Assembly (NCBI GenBank): GCA_964006375.1
Contig: OZ023267.1
Location: 35,971,766 to 36,035,765 of the forward strand
DNA from: Tillus elongatus
Taxonomy: Eukaryota; Arthropoda; Insecta; Coleoptera; Cleridae
Length of the DNA: 64,000 bases
Direction: 5' to 3'
Of the stretch, positions 1-11,765 are shown in pieces. Under the pieces are notes generated by a model, which was not told the DNA's origin, searched no databases, and was given only the letters and a program-made list of their open reading frames with translations. A program made the position numbers and the translations under genes. Position 1 is the first letter of the stretch. Each line of letters begins with the position of its first letter.

Positions 1-184
1 ATGTGCCGTGTTTCATCAAAATAACTTTATTGTTTGAAAATGTACAAAAATTTCCGAATGTAAACTTAAAGTCTTCCCGAAAAAAACCGTTTCTTAGTCA
101 ACCTTATAGGTTAATAGCAAATTGAGATTTTCAAATATGAAGCATTTAATCAACATTCGCTACCATAACGCACTTGCTGCGTCC
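1..184. mobile_element. GCAGCAAG-end MITE-like element, partial
   Basis: This is the right-hand part of an element seen complete at 3387-3696. It ends in CGCACTTGCTGCGTCC, the inverted form of the GGACGCAGCAAGTGCG end found elsewhere in the window. The left end lies outside the window. No coding capacity. Confidence 0.75.
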
Positions 185-799
185 AGAATTTCTTTGATTA
201 CAAACATGCATTATATTTCGATGGAAAATGCAATAACATAAGGCGTGTTGGACTAAAAAAAAAAGATAAATTGTATTACAAACGACTTATGGGCTACCTG
301 TGATTTTGGAACTAATTTTTAAGATGTAGCACGAGACACCCTATAATTAATGTATACAATTTTTTTCATATCTTGTATAATAACGGATACATTGAGCTTT
401 ATTGATTTTTTACGAAAATTCGACAAAAATTATATGCCATTAAACGATAAACTCTATAACTAAGACTACTGCCAAGCATCAGAGAAAGGGTCTCTAAAAT
501 TATTATCTTTCTTCAAGTTTATTAAATATAATAATTTTAGAAATCACTACCCCTATTTATATTTCCTAGACAAAAACCAAAAACAAATTCAAATACACAA
601 TAGTTAGCTTCATATGTCAGTTTGGCACTTTTTGACTTTTATATTTTTCCTATGTAAATTGTAAACTTTTTTCTTTCCATGTTGTAGCCTTGAGAATGGA
701 ATAAACTTTTCCGAAAGCTCGGTATTTAATAGTTTTATTTTGCAACTGACGGCTTTCCCTCATTTTTTTAAGTAAATAACACTAATACCGTCACAAAAA

Positions 800-801
<2 letters not shown>

Positions 802-882
<81 letters not shown>
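802..882. repeat. (TA)n microsatellite
   Basis: About 40 uninterrupted TA units, inside direct repeat copy A. Confidence 0.95.
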
Positions 883-885
<3 letters not shown>

Positions 886-2237
886 ATATTTATGTGTTAC
901 TACAATAACTGAAAAAATAATGAACCGATTTTAATTAAACTTAGCACGCGTGTTCCCTTAGTAAATCGCTTGAAAAAGTTCCTTAGTCCGAAAAATCCGA
1001 CTATTTTTCCGGGAGAATTTTGGGGTTTCTTTCAGAAAATTTTTATATCTTCGAAAATAGATATTTTAACCAAATTTTGGAACGCAAGTGGCTCATATAC
1101 ATATAGAATATACTATGTACAAAAGTGTAGTTTTCTTGCTTTAAAGAAACAAAAGTTATAAGCATTTAAATGCAAGAAATCGGGCGTATTGGAGGCCAAA
1201 ATACCAAAATAATATATGTGCCATATGTGATTAAGATTAAGATTAGGTTCTTTTGGTTGCAGAAAGCTCAGAAACTACCCCAAAAAATGTTTTCAAAATT
1301 TTATAATTTTTCTTCTAGAAACGTCAAACTTGCGATTGAAACGTCAAAATTGGTGATTTTTACAAAAACAAAAGTTATAAGCATTTAAAAGCAAGAAATC
1401 GGGCGTACTGGAGGCCAAAATACCAAAATAATATATGTGCTATATGTGATTAAGATTAAGATTAAGTTCTTTTGGTTGCAGAAAGCTCAGAAACTACCCC
1501 AAAAAATGTTTTCAAAATTTTATAATTTTTTTTCTAGAAACGTCAAACTTGCGATTGAAACGTCAAAATTGGTGATTTTTAACTAAACATTCTAAAACGT
1601 TGGCGGGTTTTGGACAATAAACATTGCAAGAAGTGTGCAAGTGTTTCAATAGCTGTTGTCCTTCATTTGACTAGAATATTTGCAGTTAATTTATTTGATA
1701 TACCCAGACTCTTTCTGAAATATTATAACAGCAGTTTAAATTACATAGTTTGAGTTTTAAATGTGTTATAATTTTTTACCAAAATAAATTTGAAACGATT
1801 CCTCTCTTTAGTCAATAAATCGATAAACAGACAAATTATATAGGTACAACTTGTAGTCATAGTTTGGATGCAGCAAGTGCGTTATGGTAGTGCATTTTCA
1901 TAAAAAATTTCCAATTTTAATTAACTGATTTTCACTCAATCAAGAAAATCCCACTTTGGTATGTAACAAAAACTGTATGAAGGCAACATGTGTACGGACT
2001 TTTATCAAACCAAATTTATTGTTTTTGGTTTTTTACTTTTCGAGGATTTTGTGTTTCAAAGATTTGTATGAAAATTCGTTACTATAACCCACTTACTACC
2101 AGACTTTTAGTGAATTTTCTTTAAAAAAAATCACTAATGAGGAGATCCCGACTTTTTAATTTAAAAAAACTTTCTTCAGATGAGCGCTAATTAGGTCCCC
2201 CAGAACACATATCCGAGTTCAGTTTCAATTTTTATAT

Positions 2238-2399
<162 letters not shown>

Positions 2400-2586
2400 A
2401 AACGATAACTCAAAAAATAATGGGCCGATTTTGATTAAATTTGGCAAATACCTTCCTTTTGCAAATGGCTTGGATAAATTCGTTATTCAGGAAAATCGCG
2501 GGTTTTCCTCAAAACGTCAAAGTGACAATTTAAAATGTCAAAATTGGCAACATTTAGGCAAAGAACTTGAATCTAATACGGGCTTA

Positions 2587-3386
2587 GTTGTCATTTTAAA
2601 AGAAAATTGCAATAGGCATATAATCATATTAAATTGGTTTAAAAGATTTATATCCATAGGTATTTTTTTTTTTTTTAGTCAGATGAAAATGAAAAATATG
2701 AATGTAGGCATATGTCTATTGGAGCTTCTCAATTTCACTTTGCCTGCTTAACGTTTATCGATCGTTTCGTCAGCAGAACTGACATCACCAGAAGTTAAAT
2801 ATAATAAATTACTTGATCAATTTTGATCATTTTGATCATTTTGATCACCTAAAAGATTCTTAACCTGCTCACAAAAGACTTAGGTTTAGCAACATTTCCT
2901 TAACTGAGGTAGCATAACTTCCTCCCGGCATCGGTGATTGGTCAGTCACGGAAATAAAGCCGACGTTAATGAAAAAAAAATACACCAATTTGACGCAGTC
3001 AAAAAGGAATATTTTGTAATACGGAATTTTTTAAGTTGTAATAACCGCAATTTTTTTACACTGAAATCTGTTTCACAATGATCTCAATCCAAAAAGAGCA
3101 AAATTTCAAATTATATGATGTACGAGGGGGTATTGAAAAGTACTTACCCGCTAAACAAGATACATGCACATTTAAAAATTGACAATAATCATCCACTTTT
3201 AAATATTTAATTTCAACTCTTATGTAATGTGACACAATCATGGAACGTTTCAATGGTGAATATTATTGAGGATTTAAAACATTGAGTATAATCGTGCAGT
3301 AATGTTTCGGAAAAAAAATGTGCGGTTAAATTATTGACAGATATAGCCCAATATGGAAATCATGAGTTTGACTCTAAAAAAAGTCT
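2587..3386. other. Unique segment between the two direct-repeat copies
   Basis: It is absent from the right side of copy B. It contains a run of three TTTTGATCA-type units near 2817-2848 and a hammerhead-like motif at 2755-2796. No gene is supported. A short minus-strand ORF of 65 codons has no recognisable domain. Confidence 0.6.
2755..2796 (-). ncRNA. Hammerhead-like motif (degenerate)
   Basis: On the minus strand this reads CUGGUGA, one spare base, a 5-bp hairpin (GUCAG/CUGAC), then GAAA and a palindromic CGAUCG. The order matches a hammerhead core, but CUGGUGA replaces the CUGANGA consensus and an extra base precedes the hairpin. Activity is doubtful. It resembles the motif in the foldback elements. 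Confidence 0.35.
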
Positions 3387-3696
3387 GGACGCAGCAAGTG
3401 CGTTATGGTAGTGAATTTTCATTAAAATGTTTTAATAGCAAATATGTGTGTGTTTTTTTTTAAGAAAGCAAACATCAAGTTTGGCTACTAGCATAACCTA
3501 TATAGCAAAAATGATGTGCCGTGTTTAATCAAAATAACTTTATTGTTTGAAAATGTACAAAAATTTCCGAAGGTAAACTTAAAGTCTTCCCGAAAAAACT
3601 GTTTCTTAGTCAACCTTATAGGTTAATAGCAAATTGAGATTTTCAAATATGAAGCATTTAATCAACATTCGCTACCATAACGCACTTGCTGCGTCC
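3387..3696. mobile_element. GCAGCAAG-end MITE-like element, complete
   Basis: A non-autonomous element of about 310 bp with imperfect terminal inverted repeats: GGACGCAGCAAGTGCGTTAT on the left, and the complement ending CGCACTTGCTGCGTCC on the right. The inverted similarity extends inward through TAGTGAATTTT. No ORF. Other near-complete copies are at 6598, 16379, 37866 and 48116, in both orientations. No clear target-site duplication could be read. Confidence 0.8.
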
Positions 3697-4311
3697 AGAA
3701 TTTCTTTGATTACAAACATGCATTATATTTCGATGGAAAATACAATAACATAAGGCGTGTTGGACTAAAAAAAAAAGATAAATTGTATTACAAACGACTT
3801 ATGGGCTACCTGTGATTTTGGAACTAATTTTTAAGATGTAGCACGAGACACCCTATAATTAATGTATACAATTTTTTTCATATCTTGTATAATAACGGAT
3901 ACATTGAGCTTTATTGATTTTTTACGAAAATTCGACAAAAATTATATGCCATTAAACGATAAACTCTATAACTAAGACTACTGCCAAGCATCAGAGAAAG
4001 GGTCTCTAAAATTATTATCTTTCTTCAAGTTTATTAAATATAATAATTTTAGAAATCACTACCCCTATTTATATTTCCTAGACAAAAACCAAAAACAAAT
4101 TCAAATACACAATAGTTAGCTTCATATGTCAGTTTGGCACTTTTTGACTTTTATATTTTTCCTATGTAAATTGTAAACTTTTTTCTTTCCATGTTGTAGC
4201 CTTGAGAATGGAATAAACTTTTCCGAAAGCTCGGTATTTAATAGTTTTATTTTGCAACTGACTGCTTTCCCTCATTTTTTTAAGTAAATAACACTAATAC
4301 CGTCACAAAAA

Positions 4312-4314
<3 letters not shown>

Positions 4315-4406
<92 letters not shown>
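4315..4406. repeat. (TA)n microsatellite
   Basis: About 46 TA units; equivalent of 802-882 in the second direct-repeat copy. Confidence 0.95.
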
Positions 4407-4409
<3 letters not shown>

Positions 4410-5771
4410 ATATTTATGTGTTACTACAATAACTGAAAAAATAATGAACCGATTTTAATTAAACTTAGCACGCGTGTTCCCTTAGTAAATCGCTTGAAAA
4501 AGTTCGTTAGTCCGAAAAATCCGACTATTTTTCCGGGAGAATTTTGGGGTTTCTTTCAGAAAATTTTTATATCTTCGAAAATAGATATTTTAACCAAATT
4601 TTGGAACGCAAGTGGCTCATATACATATAGAATATACTATGTACAAAAGTGTAGTTTTCTTGCTTTAAAGAAACAAAAGTTATAAGCATTTAAATGCAAG
4701 AAATCGGGCGTATTGGAGGCCAAAATACCAAAATAATATATGTGCCATATGTGATTAAGATTAAGATTAGGTTCTTTTGGTTGCAGAAAGCTCAGAAACT
4801 ACCCCAAAAAATGTTTTCAAAATTTTATAATTTTTCTTCTAGAAACGTCAAACTTGCGATTGAAACGTCAAAATTGGTGATTTTTACAAAAACAAAAGTT
4901 ATAAGCATTTAAAAGCAAGAAATCGGGCGTACTGGAGGCCAAAATACCAAAATAATATATGTGCTATATGTGATTAAGATTAAGATTAAGTTCTTTTGGT
5001 TGCAGAAAGCTCAGAAACTACCCCAAAAAATGTTTTCAAAATTTTGAAATTTTTTTTCTAGAAACGTCAAACTTGCGATTGAAACGTCAAAATTGGTGAT
5101 TTTTAACTAAACATTCTAAAACGTTGGCGGGTTTTGGACAATAAACATTGCAAGAAGTGTGCAAGTGTTTCAATAGCTGTTGTCCTTCATTTGACTAGAA
5201 TATTTGCAGTTAATTTATTTGATATACCCAGACTCTTTCTGAAATATTATAACAGCAGTTTAAATTACATAGTTTGAGTTTTAAATGTGTTATAATTTTT
5301 TACCAAAATAAATTTGAAACGATTCCTCTCTTTAGTCAATAAATCGATAAACAGACAAATTATATAGGTACAACTTGTAGTCATAGTTTGGATGCAGCAA
5401 GTACGTTATGGTAGTGCATTTTCATAAAAAATTTCCAATTTTAATTAACTGATTTTCACTCAATCAAGAAAATCCCACTTTGGTATGTAACAAAAACTGT
5501 ATGAAGGCAACATGTGTACGGAATTTTATCAAACCAAATTTATTGTTTTTGGAGATATACAATTTTTTACTTTTCGAGGATTTTGTGTTTCAAAGATTTG
5601 TATGAAAATTCGTTACTATAACCCACTTACTACCAGACTTTTAGTGAATTTTCTTTAAAAAAAATCACTAATGAGGAGATCCCGACTTTTTAATTTAAAA
5701 AAACTTTCTTCAGATGAGCGCTAATTAGGTCCCCCAGAACACATATCCGAGTTCAGTTTCAATTTTTATAT

Positions 5772-5921
<150 letters not shown>

Positions 5922-6108
5922 AAACGATAACTCAAAAAATAATGGGCCGATTTTGATTAAATTTGGCAAATACCTTCCTTTTGCAAATGGCTTGGATAAA
6001 TTCGTTATTCAGGAAAATCGCGGGTTTTCCTCAAAACGTCAAAGTGACAATTTAAAATGTCAAAATTGGCAACATTTAGGCAAAGAACTTGAATCTAATA
6101 CGGGCTTA

Positions 6109-6403
6109 CGGGCTATGGAAAGAAAATGTCTCAAGAAGAATGTTTTACAAACCTTGAAGTCTTACCGCCATTGTCCTTCATTTTACTAAAATGTTTCCAG
6201 AAAATTCATTTCAAATAGACCCTTTCTCTGATGCTTGCCAGTAGTCTTAGTTATTATCGTTTAATGGTATATAACTTTTGTTGAATTTTCGTAAAAAATC
6301 AATAAAGCTCAATATATCCCTTATTATACAAGATATTTAAAAAAAATGGTATACATTAATTATAAGGTGTCTTGAGCTACATCTTAAAAAACTATTTCTA
6401 TAA

Positions 6404-6486
<83 letters not shown>

Positions 6487-6597
6487 CCTATAACTCGTTG
6501 GTGATACAAATTTTTTTTTAGTCGAACATGCCTTATGTTATTGCATTTTTGCATTTTCCATCGAAATATAATGCATGCTTGTAAGTAAAGAAATTCT
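6109..6597. repeat. TA-family repeat body with (TA)n
   Basis: It continues the TA family: a GGGCTATGGAAAGAAAATGT stretch also found near 37425, then sequence like that at 37560-37860. It contains a (TA)n tract at 6407-6484. No gene. Confidence 0.7.
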
Positions 6598-6871
6598 GGA
6601 CGCAGCAAGTGCGTTATGGTAGCGAATTTTGATTAAATGCTTCATATTTGAAAAGCTCAATTTGCTATTAACCTATAAGGTTGACCAAGAAACGGATTTT
6701 TTCGGTTACACTTTAAGTTTACTTCCGGAAATTTTTGTACGGTTTCAAACAAGAAAGTTATTTTGATGAAACAATGCACATTGTTTTTATTACTATATAT
6801 GTTATACACACATATTTGCTATTAAAAACATTTTAATGAAAATTCACTACCATAACGCACTTGCTGCGTCC
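6598..6871. mobile_element. GCAGCAAG-end MITE-like element, complete, inverted
   Basis: About 274 bp. It starts GGACGCAGCAAGTGCG and ends CGCACTTGCTGCGTCC; the internal sequence is the reverse complement of the copy at 3387-3696. Confidence 0.8.
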
Positions 6872-7577
6872 CGAAGTTTTATTATTTTTAATGGAATAGC
6901 GTCGACTATTGTCATTTAGAATAAGTATTTATTTCTGAATCTTATTGAAATGACATGAGTATTAAATACAGCTCTATAATAAAACAGATATTATGCAAAC
7001 ATTGGTAATGGGTATATTTGCTTGACCAACTAGAATTCGAAGGTTACGTCACCAGCTCCTCAGAATTCATAAAGTTACGTCACTAATTCTAATAAACTAC
7101 TTATAGGTATATTACTTCTATATAAATTATGATTGTTATTATTAAGTTATTATTTAGATAACACTAAAAAGTTTGAAGTCAGCAAGTGTGTTATGGTAGC
7201 GCATTTTTATAACAATATTTTCAATCCCGAAAAATACCAAACTAATTCGTTTCTGAAATAGCTACGCATTTGTTAGCTTAATTGACGCACTCATTCAAGC
7301 GATTAAAGTAGAGAAGCGGACAAATTGGGCAAGCAGCTTATCCTTTTGTAATTGGCTTAGATACGTTCTGTAGCTAACCCGATCGAATCAATTTTTCTGA
7401 GAAAACTTTACATTTTCTTCCGGAAATGTTTGTATCTTCAAATAAATAACATCCACAATTTTTGTACGGAATATGCTAACGAAAAACACTCCTAAATTTC
7501 TTATTCGGAGAATTCACTAAAAATATTTTTATCAAAATTAAATAATTTTTTTGTAAGAAAATTCGCCAAAAATTCTA
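6872..7577. other. AT-rich region, no gene seen
   Basis: Holds one isolated MITE-like end near 7171-7200 (CAGCAAGTGTGTTATGGTAG) and otherwise unassigned sequence up to the border of the giant inverted repeat. Confidence 0.6.
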
Positions 7578-8173
7578 CGAAAAATCACTTAAAAAATGTT
7601 TCTACAAACATCAGACCCGGACTAGTTGACAAACCCGTCACCCAGCCAAGAGCTTTAAATGCTTATAACTTTTATTTCAATAACACACCACAAGGGCTTA
7701 CAGCCTAAATACTATCGTACCGTGGGTGTCGACAAGGAGGAAAGAGGCAACTTGTTAATTCTGGACTTGAAGGTTTGGAGGTTCGGAGGAGAAGGAAAAA
7801 CATGCGCCGGCAAGGAATTCCACAACTTGGAAGTCCTCGGGACAAAAGAGCGGGCGTAACAAGATGTTCTATGTCTGGTGACCTGGACAGTAAAAGGGTG
7901 CATTCGCTCTGTCCCCCTAGTAGATCTGTTGCGGGCAGCAGGTGGAGGAACTATGGACGAAAGCTCCTCTGAGCACTGCCCGTGCAGATATCTATAAAAT
8001 AGAGAGAGGTCACCAACGGCACGTCGGTGGGCAAGGGATGGCAGCCTTTGGGTGACGGTAGGGTCACCAATGAGACGTATAGCTCTCTTCTGAATGGAGT
8101 CAAGGATAGCGAGTGTAGAAGCGGCAGCAGCACCCCAGATGTGGGAGCAGTATTCGAGGTTTGGCCTTATTTT

Positions 8174-8881
8174 TCAAGTATATAAGGTATAGAGATTATC
8201 TGGTGAAAAGTATTTGCGAGCCCGGAAGAGGAAACCTAATTTCTTAGCAGCCGCTTCTGCAATTGATGTGACATGTTGGTGCCAATTGACATTTCGATTC
8301 ACAGAAATGCCAACAAGTGAAGAGGACTCATTACTTTGAATAACTTGGTTGTTCATTGTGATGGTTCTAGGGCTGGTGTATCTTTTATGAGAAAGAAAGC
8401 AAGACTGAGATTTGGTGGGGTTGAATTGTACAAGATTTCTACTTCCCCAGTCTAATATTGTTTGGAGATCCACGGAGCCGGAACCCTCCATGCGTCTGCG
8501 ATCCTCATCTAGTTGGGCCAAAGAGACAGGCTTAGAATATTGTATATTTGAGTGGGGGGTGCTGTCGTCCGCGTAACTGTGAACTGGGTTGGATGTGCTA
8601 GAGAGGAGGTCATAGATGTGGAGAAGAAACAAAGTAGGGGTTAAAGCTGAACCTTGAGGAACTCCTGCATTAATTGGATATAGTTTAGAGGAATGGCCAT
8701 CCACAACAACAGAAATGCTCCGGTTGGAGAGGAAGTTTGCTGTCCAGGTACAGAGTTTTGGTGGCAGGCCATAGGCCGGAAGTTTATTAAGCAGCGCTGC
8801 GTGCCAGACCTGGTCGAAGGCTTTGGATATGTCTAGAGCGACAGTGTGGGATTCACCATGTAGTTCCATAGACTTGTCCAA
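8174..8881 (-). pseudogene. LINE A copy 1 reverse transcriptase fragment
   Basis: 235 codons holding the RT palm: ALDISKAFDQVW near the start (first catalytic Asp), GVPQGSALTPTLF in the middle and SYADDST (catalytic YADD). It then runs into the RT connection region (VGISVNRNVNWHQHV). The same protein is encoded by 13173-13880 in the other arm. Copy 3 has LAPTLFLFHIND where this one has LTPTLFLLHIYD. It is truncated at both ends by frame breaks or stops; the upstream fingers are in another frame. Confidence 0.85.
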
Positions 8882-9203
8882 GAATGTGTGATAAAGGAAA
8901 GGAGGTCGGCAATTGATCTGCGCTGACGGAATCCATACTGCCTGTCGTGGATTAGACTGTGTTTTTCAAGAAATTTTAGTAATTAGGTGTTTATATACTT
9001 TTCCATCACTTTAGAGATGACTGAAAGGAGACAAATAGGCCTGTAGTTTATAGGAAGCGCTTTGGATCCTTCCATGGGGACGGGTTGTACTCGAGCAGTT
9101 TTCCAGTTACTAGGGAATATGCCTCTATTGTAAGATGTCTAAACAGACGAGTCAGAACAGGAGCAAGTTCCGGTGCGCATTTTGAAAACAATTGCTGGGA
9201 TCT

Positions 9204-9313
9204 CGTCAAGGCCAGAGGCTTTCCTGGTATTAGGAGAAGAGGGCATCTTTCGTATCTTCGTCAAGGCCAGAGGCTTTCCTGGTATTAGGAGAAGAGGGCA
9301 TCTTTCGTATCTT
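9204..9313. repeat. 55 bp tandem duplication inside LINE A
   Basis: Two identical 55 bp units (9204-9258 and 9259-9313), each starting CGTCAAGGCCAGAGG. The third LINE A copy (near 19946-20000) has only one unit. The right arm has the same duplication near 12741-12850. It disturbs the reading frame. Confidence 0.9.
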
Positions 9314-9552
9314 TTTAGTTTTGAAAATGATATCCGTCATTTTATGCGCGACATTGGCGACTGTTGGTGGTTGAACATTTGGAGGTGGGTTGAGCGTAGA
9401 ATTGCCGGCGAACAACGAGGCAAAAAGTTCAACCTTGCCCAGGGCGGTAGAAACAATTTCATCCCCTGAGACAAGAGGTGGGAACGTGCTCTTGCAGAAA
9501 TTATTCCCAATGGATTTAGCAAGAGTCCAGAAGGGTTTGCTGCCCTTGGAGC

Positions 9553-9981
9553 TTAAGCGGACTTTGTCTTTGATGTGGTTATTAAACGAGATTTTTGCCT
9601 CAGAAAGAATGCGGACATGGCGGTTTCTTGCGTCGTTAAATGCTTGACGGTTTTCTTGACTGGGATTGTGTAGAAGCGTTTTTGATCTTTGACCTTTTCA
9701 AATCTATCCTTGTCACAGGATTTAGAGAACCAGGGCTTTTGAGTGGCTGCAGAGGTTTTCTGTGTACGTGAAATAAATAATTCCATGCCAGCTTGGATAA
9801 TTTCGGTGACGTTTTGTGAGATATCAGAGGGGTCAGGATGAGAGAAGAGGACAGACGCCCGTGGAAATGAGGAAAAGTAATCTCGCATTTCGTCCCAGTT
9901 TGCGGAGTTGTAGTGCCAAACGATACGTGGATGTGATGACTGTGTGACCTCGGGTTGCATTGCGCAGGAAGCGGTGACCAT
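9553..9981 (-). pseudogene. LINE A copy 1 linker/pre-RT fragment
   Basis: The first ~85 codons match the linker between endonuclease and RT in copy 3 (WHYNSANWDEMRDYFSSFP and KPWFSKSCDK). The frame then shifts relative to copy 3, where an intact ORF continues HEKVKAHKKLLHNPSQENR. This marks a small deletion specific to the inverted-repeat pair. Confidence 0.75.
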
Positions 9982-10183
9982 GCCATGGTCTGAGCGACCG
10001 AGGGGGGGGGGGTGAATGATATCTTATAGCTTTCAGGATTTGTAGTAAGAAGGAGACCCAAGGGATTTGAGCTGTGTGTTAGGATACGAGGAAAGTAAGT
10101 AGGTTGCTGAACCATATTTGCTAAAGAATTGCTGACTGCAAAGGCCCCCGCTGCTCCCCCTTGTGGATCGGTTTTTGAAGATC

Positions 10184-10705
10184 CTAGCCATTCCTTATTA
10201 TGACATTGAAGTCACCAAGAACAGTGACCTCGGAGGAAGGATATTCAGAAAGGTAGTCAAAGAGCTGGACAAATCTGTTGTCAGAAGGTGGCCGGTAAAT
10301 GCAACAGATGAATTCAGTTGCAGCCCTGAGAGAGAGTTTCATCCAAAGTATTTCTTTTCTTCCAGCTTCTAAATTGGGGAGTCTTGTGCAGGGTAGATTG
10401 CTATGGACGTAGACACACACGCCTCCATGCAATCTAAAGGAAGTAAGGAGCTCATACCCCGGGAAATTAAGGTGACTAGTGGCTGTTTTGGCACTGATTT
10501 GGGTTTCGGTGAGGAACAGGAGTTGGGGCCTATTAGCCTGGAGGAAATGGTGGACGGAGTTCAGGTTAGAATTTAGGCCACATATATTCGAGAAGGATAT
10601 GTTAAATCTTGATTCCGCCGCCCCCTGCACACCCCTCTCCTGGAGATCCGAATGGAGGGGTATTTTATCTCCGGAATCTTTTGCACAAGGAGGAGCTATC
10701 ATCAT
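10184..10705 (-). pseudogene. LINE A copy 1 endonuclease (APE-type) fragment
   Basis: 173 codons with the AP-endonuclease signature of non-LTR elements: FSNICGLNSN (active-site Asn), LLFLTET (metal-binding Glu), CCIYRPPSDN and VLGDFNVI (catalytic Asp/Asn). It stops right after GDFNVI, so the C-terminal SDH part is missing from this frame. Only copy 1 keeps this domain; copies 2 and 3 are cut before it. Confidence 0.8.
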
Positions 10706-11440
10706 TTTTGCTTATAAGGGAAACAGATTCATACACCAAAACCGGAAACGTCCGTTGGAACTTCACCGGCCCCTTGATGCATGGGGTGGTACCTCCTCGG
10801 GCGTGAAAAATATCATTTACTATCATGCAAAGGAAAATTCCACTACCACCTGCTAAGAGAAGGAGCGAGACTTTAGTAGACCATCAGCCCTGGGAGTTAT
10901 TTCCATTGCCGACAGTCACGCCAGGGGTGGCACGTGGAGCCAGCCTCTAGGAGTCCAGTAGCTAAGTCACGCGTCGATCAATCAAGAGAACGACCAGCGC
11001 ACGACCAGGCTAAGGGACCACAGCCCCAGATTATATCTCCGGATATAACAAAGTAGCGGCAAGCAAATTTAATGCGCGTGTTTGTATTATAAATGGTCAC
11101 CCACGTACCAAAATTTCGGTCTGTAACTTAAAAGACAAAAAGTTATAGGCATTTAAAGAAAAAAAGGGGGGTTTTCCTCAAAACGTCAAAGTCGCTATTT
11201 GAAACGTCAAAATTCGCAACATTTAGGCAAAGAACCTGAAACGTACGGATTATGTAAAGAAAATGTCGCAAGAGGAGTGTTCTGCAAACACTTAAGTTCC
11301 AGATTAAACTGTCATTGTCCTTCATTTTACTAAAATATTTACAGAAAATTTATTTCAAATGTACCCTTCCTCTGATGCTTTGCCTATAGGTTGGTTTAAT
11401 GGTCTATAATTTTTAGCTAATTTTGGTAGAAAAAATTCGT

Positions 11441-11598
11441 TAATGAGGAGACCGCGACATTTGAATTTTAAAAATATTTCTTCAAATGAGCGCAAACTAG
11501 GCCCCTTAGAATCCATATCCGGGTTTACTTTCAGTTTTTAGTGAATTTTTATTAAAAAAATTCACTAATAGAGAGGTATCGATGGTGAGACTTTGCAA
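11441..11598 (+). repeat. 158 bp direct repeat D, copy 1
   Basis: Starts TAATGAGGAGACCGCGACAT and includes a short palindrome, TAGTGAATTTTTATTAAAAA then AATTCACTA. Matches 14478-14635 apparently without differences. The two copies bracket the right arm of the giant inverted repeat. Confidence 0.9.
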
Positions 11599-11669
11599 AA
11601 ATTCTTTCAAATGAGCGCGAATTAGGACCCCTAGAACCCATATCCGGGGTCAGTTTGAATTTTTATATG

Positions 11670-11670
<1 letters not shown>

Positions 11671-11763
<93 letters not shown>
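11671..11763. repeat. (TA)n microsatellite at inverted-repeat border
   Basis: About 46 TA units; the right arm begins at its last bases. Confidence 0.95.

Positions 11764-11765
<2 letters not shown>

Larger units (their letters stand above)
7578..10291 (+). repeat. Giant inverted repeat, left arm
   Basis: Reverse complement of 11764-14476 at close to full identity; paired coordinates sum to 22054 or 22055 throughout. I found one single-base indel and only a few substitutions by eye over 2.7 kb. The arm includes most of a broken LINE and about 80 bp of non-LINE flank past its 3' end. Both arms share a private 55 bp tandem duplication, so they derive from one another and are not independent insertions. 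Confidence 0.95.
7665..11030 (-). mobile_element. LINE family A, copy 1 (longest, broken)
   Basis: A non-LTR retrotransposon of jockey/CR1 general type on the minus strand. Reading from the right there is a 5' leader (to about 10.7 kb), an endonuclease-like segment (10705-10184), a linker region, and a reverse transcriptase split by frameshifts (9.98-8.17 kb). The 3' end is a short tail reading TGTTATTGAAATAAAA. The RT segment has SKAFDQVWHAA, INAGVPQGSALTPTLF and YADD motifs. The frame is broken several times, so the copy is dead. Its upstream limit merges into TA-family sequence near 11.03 kb. Confidence 0.85.
10292..11763. other. Spacer of the giant inverted repeat
   Basis: Contains the 5' part of LINE A copy 1 (to ~11.03 kb), TA-family sequence (11.03-11.67 kb), a 158 bp block at 11441-11598 that recurs at 14478-14635, and a (TA)n tract at 11671-11763 that directly abuts the right arm. 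Confidence 0.8.
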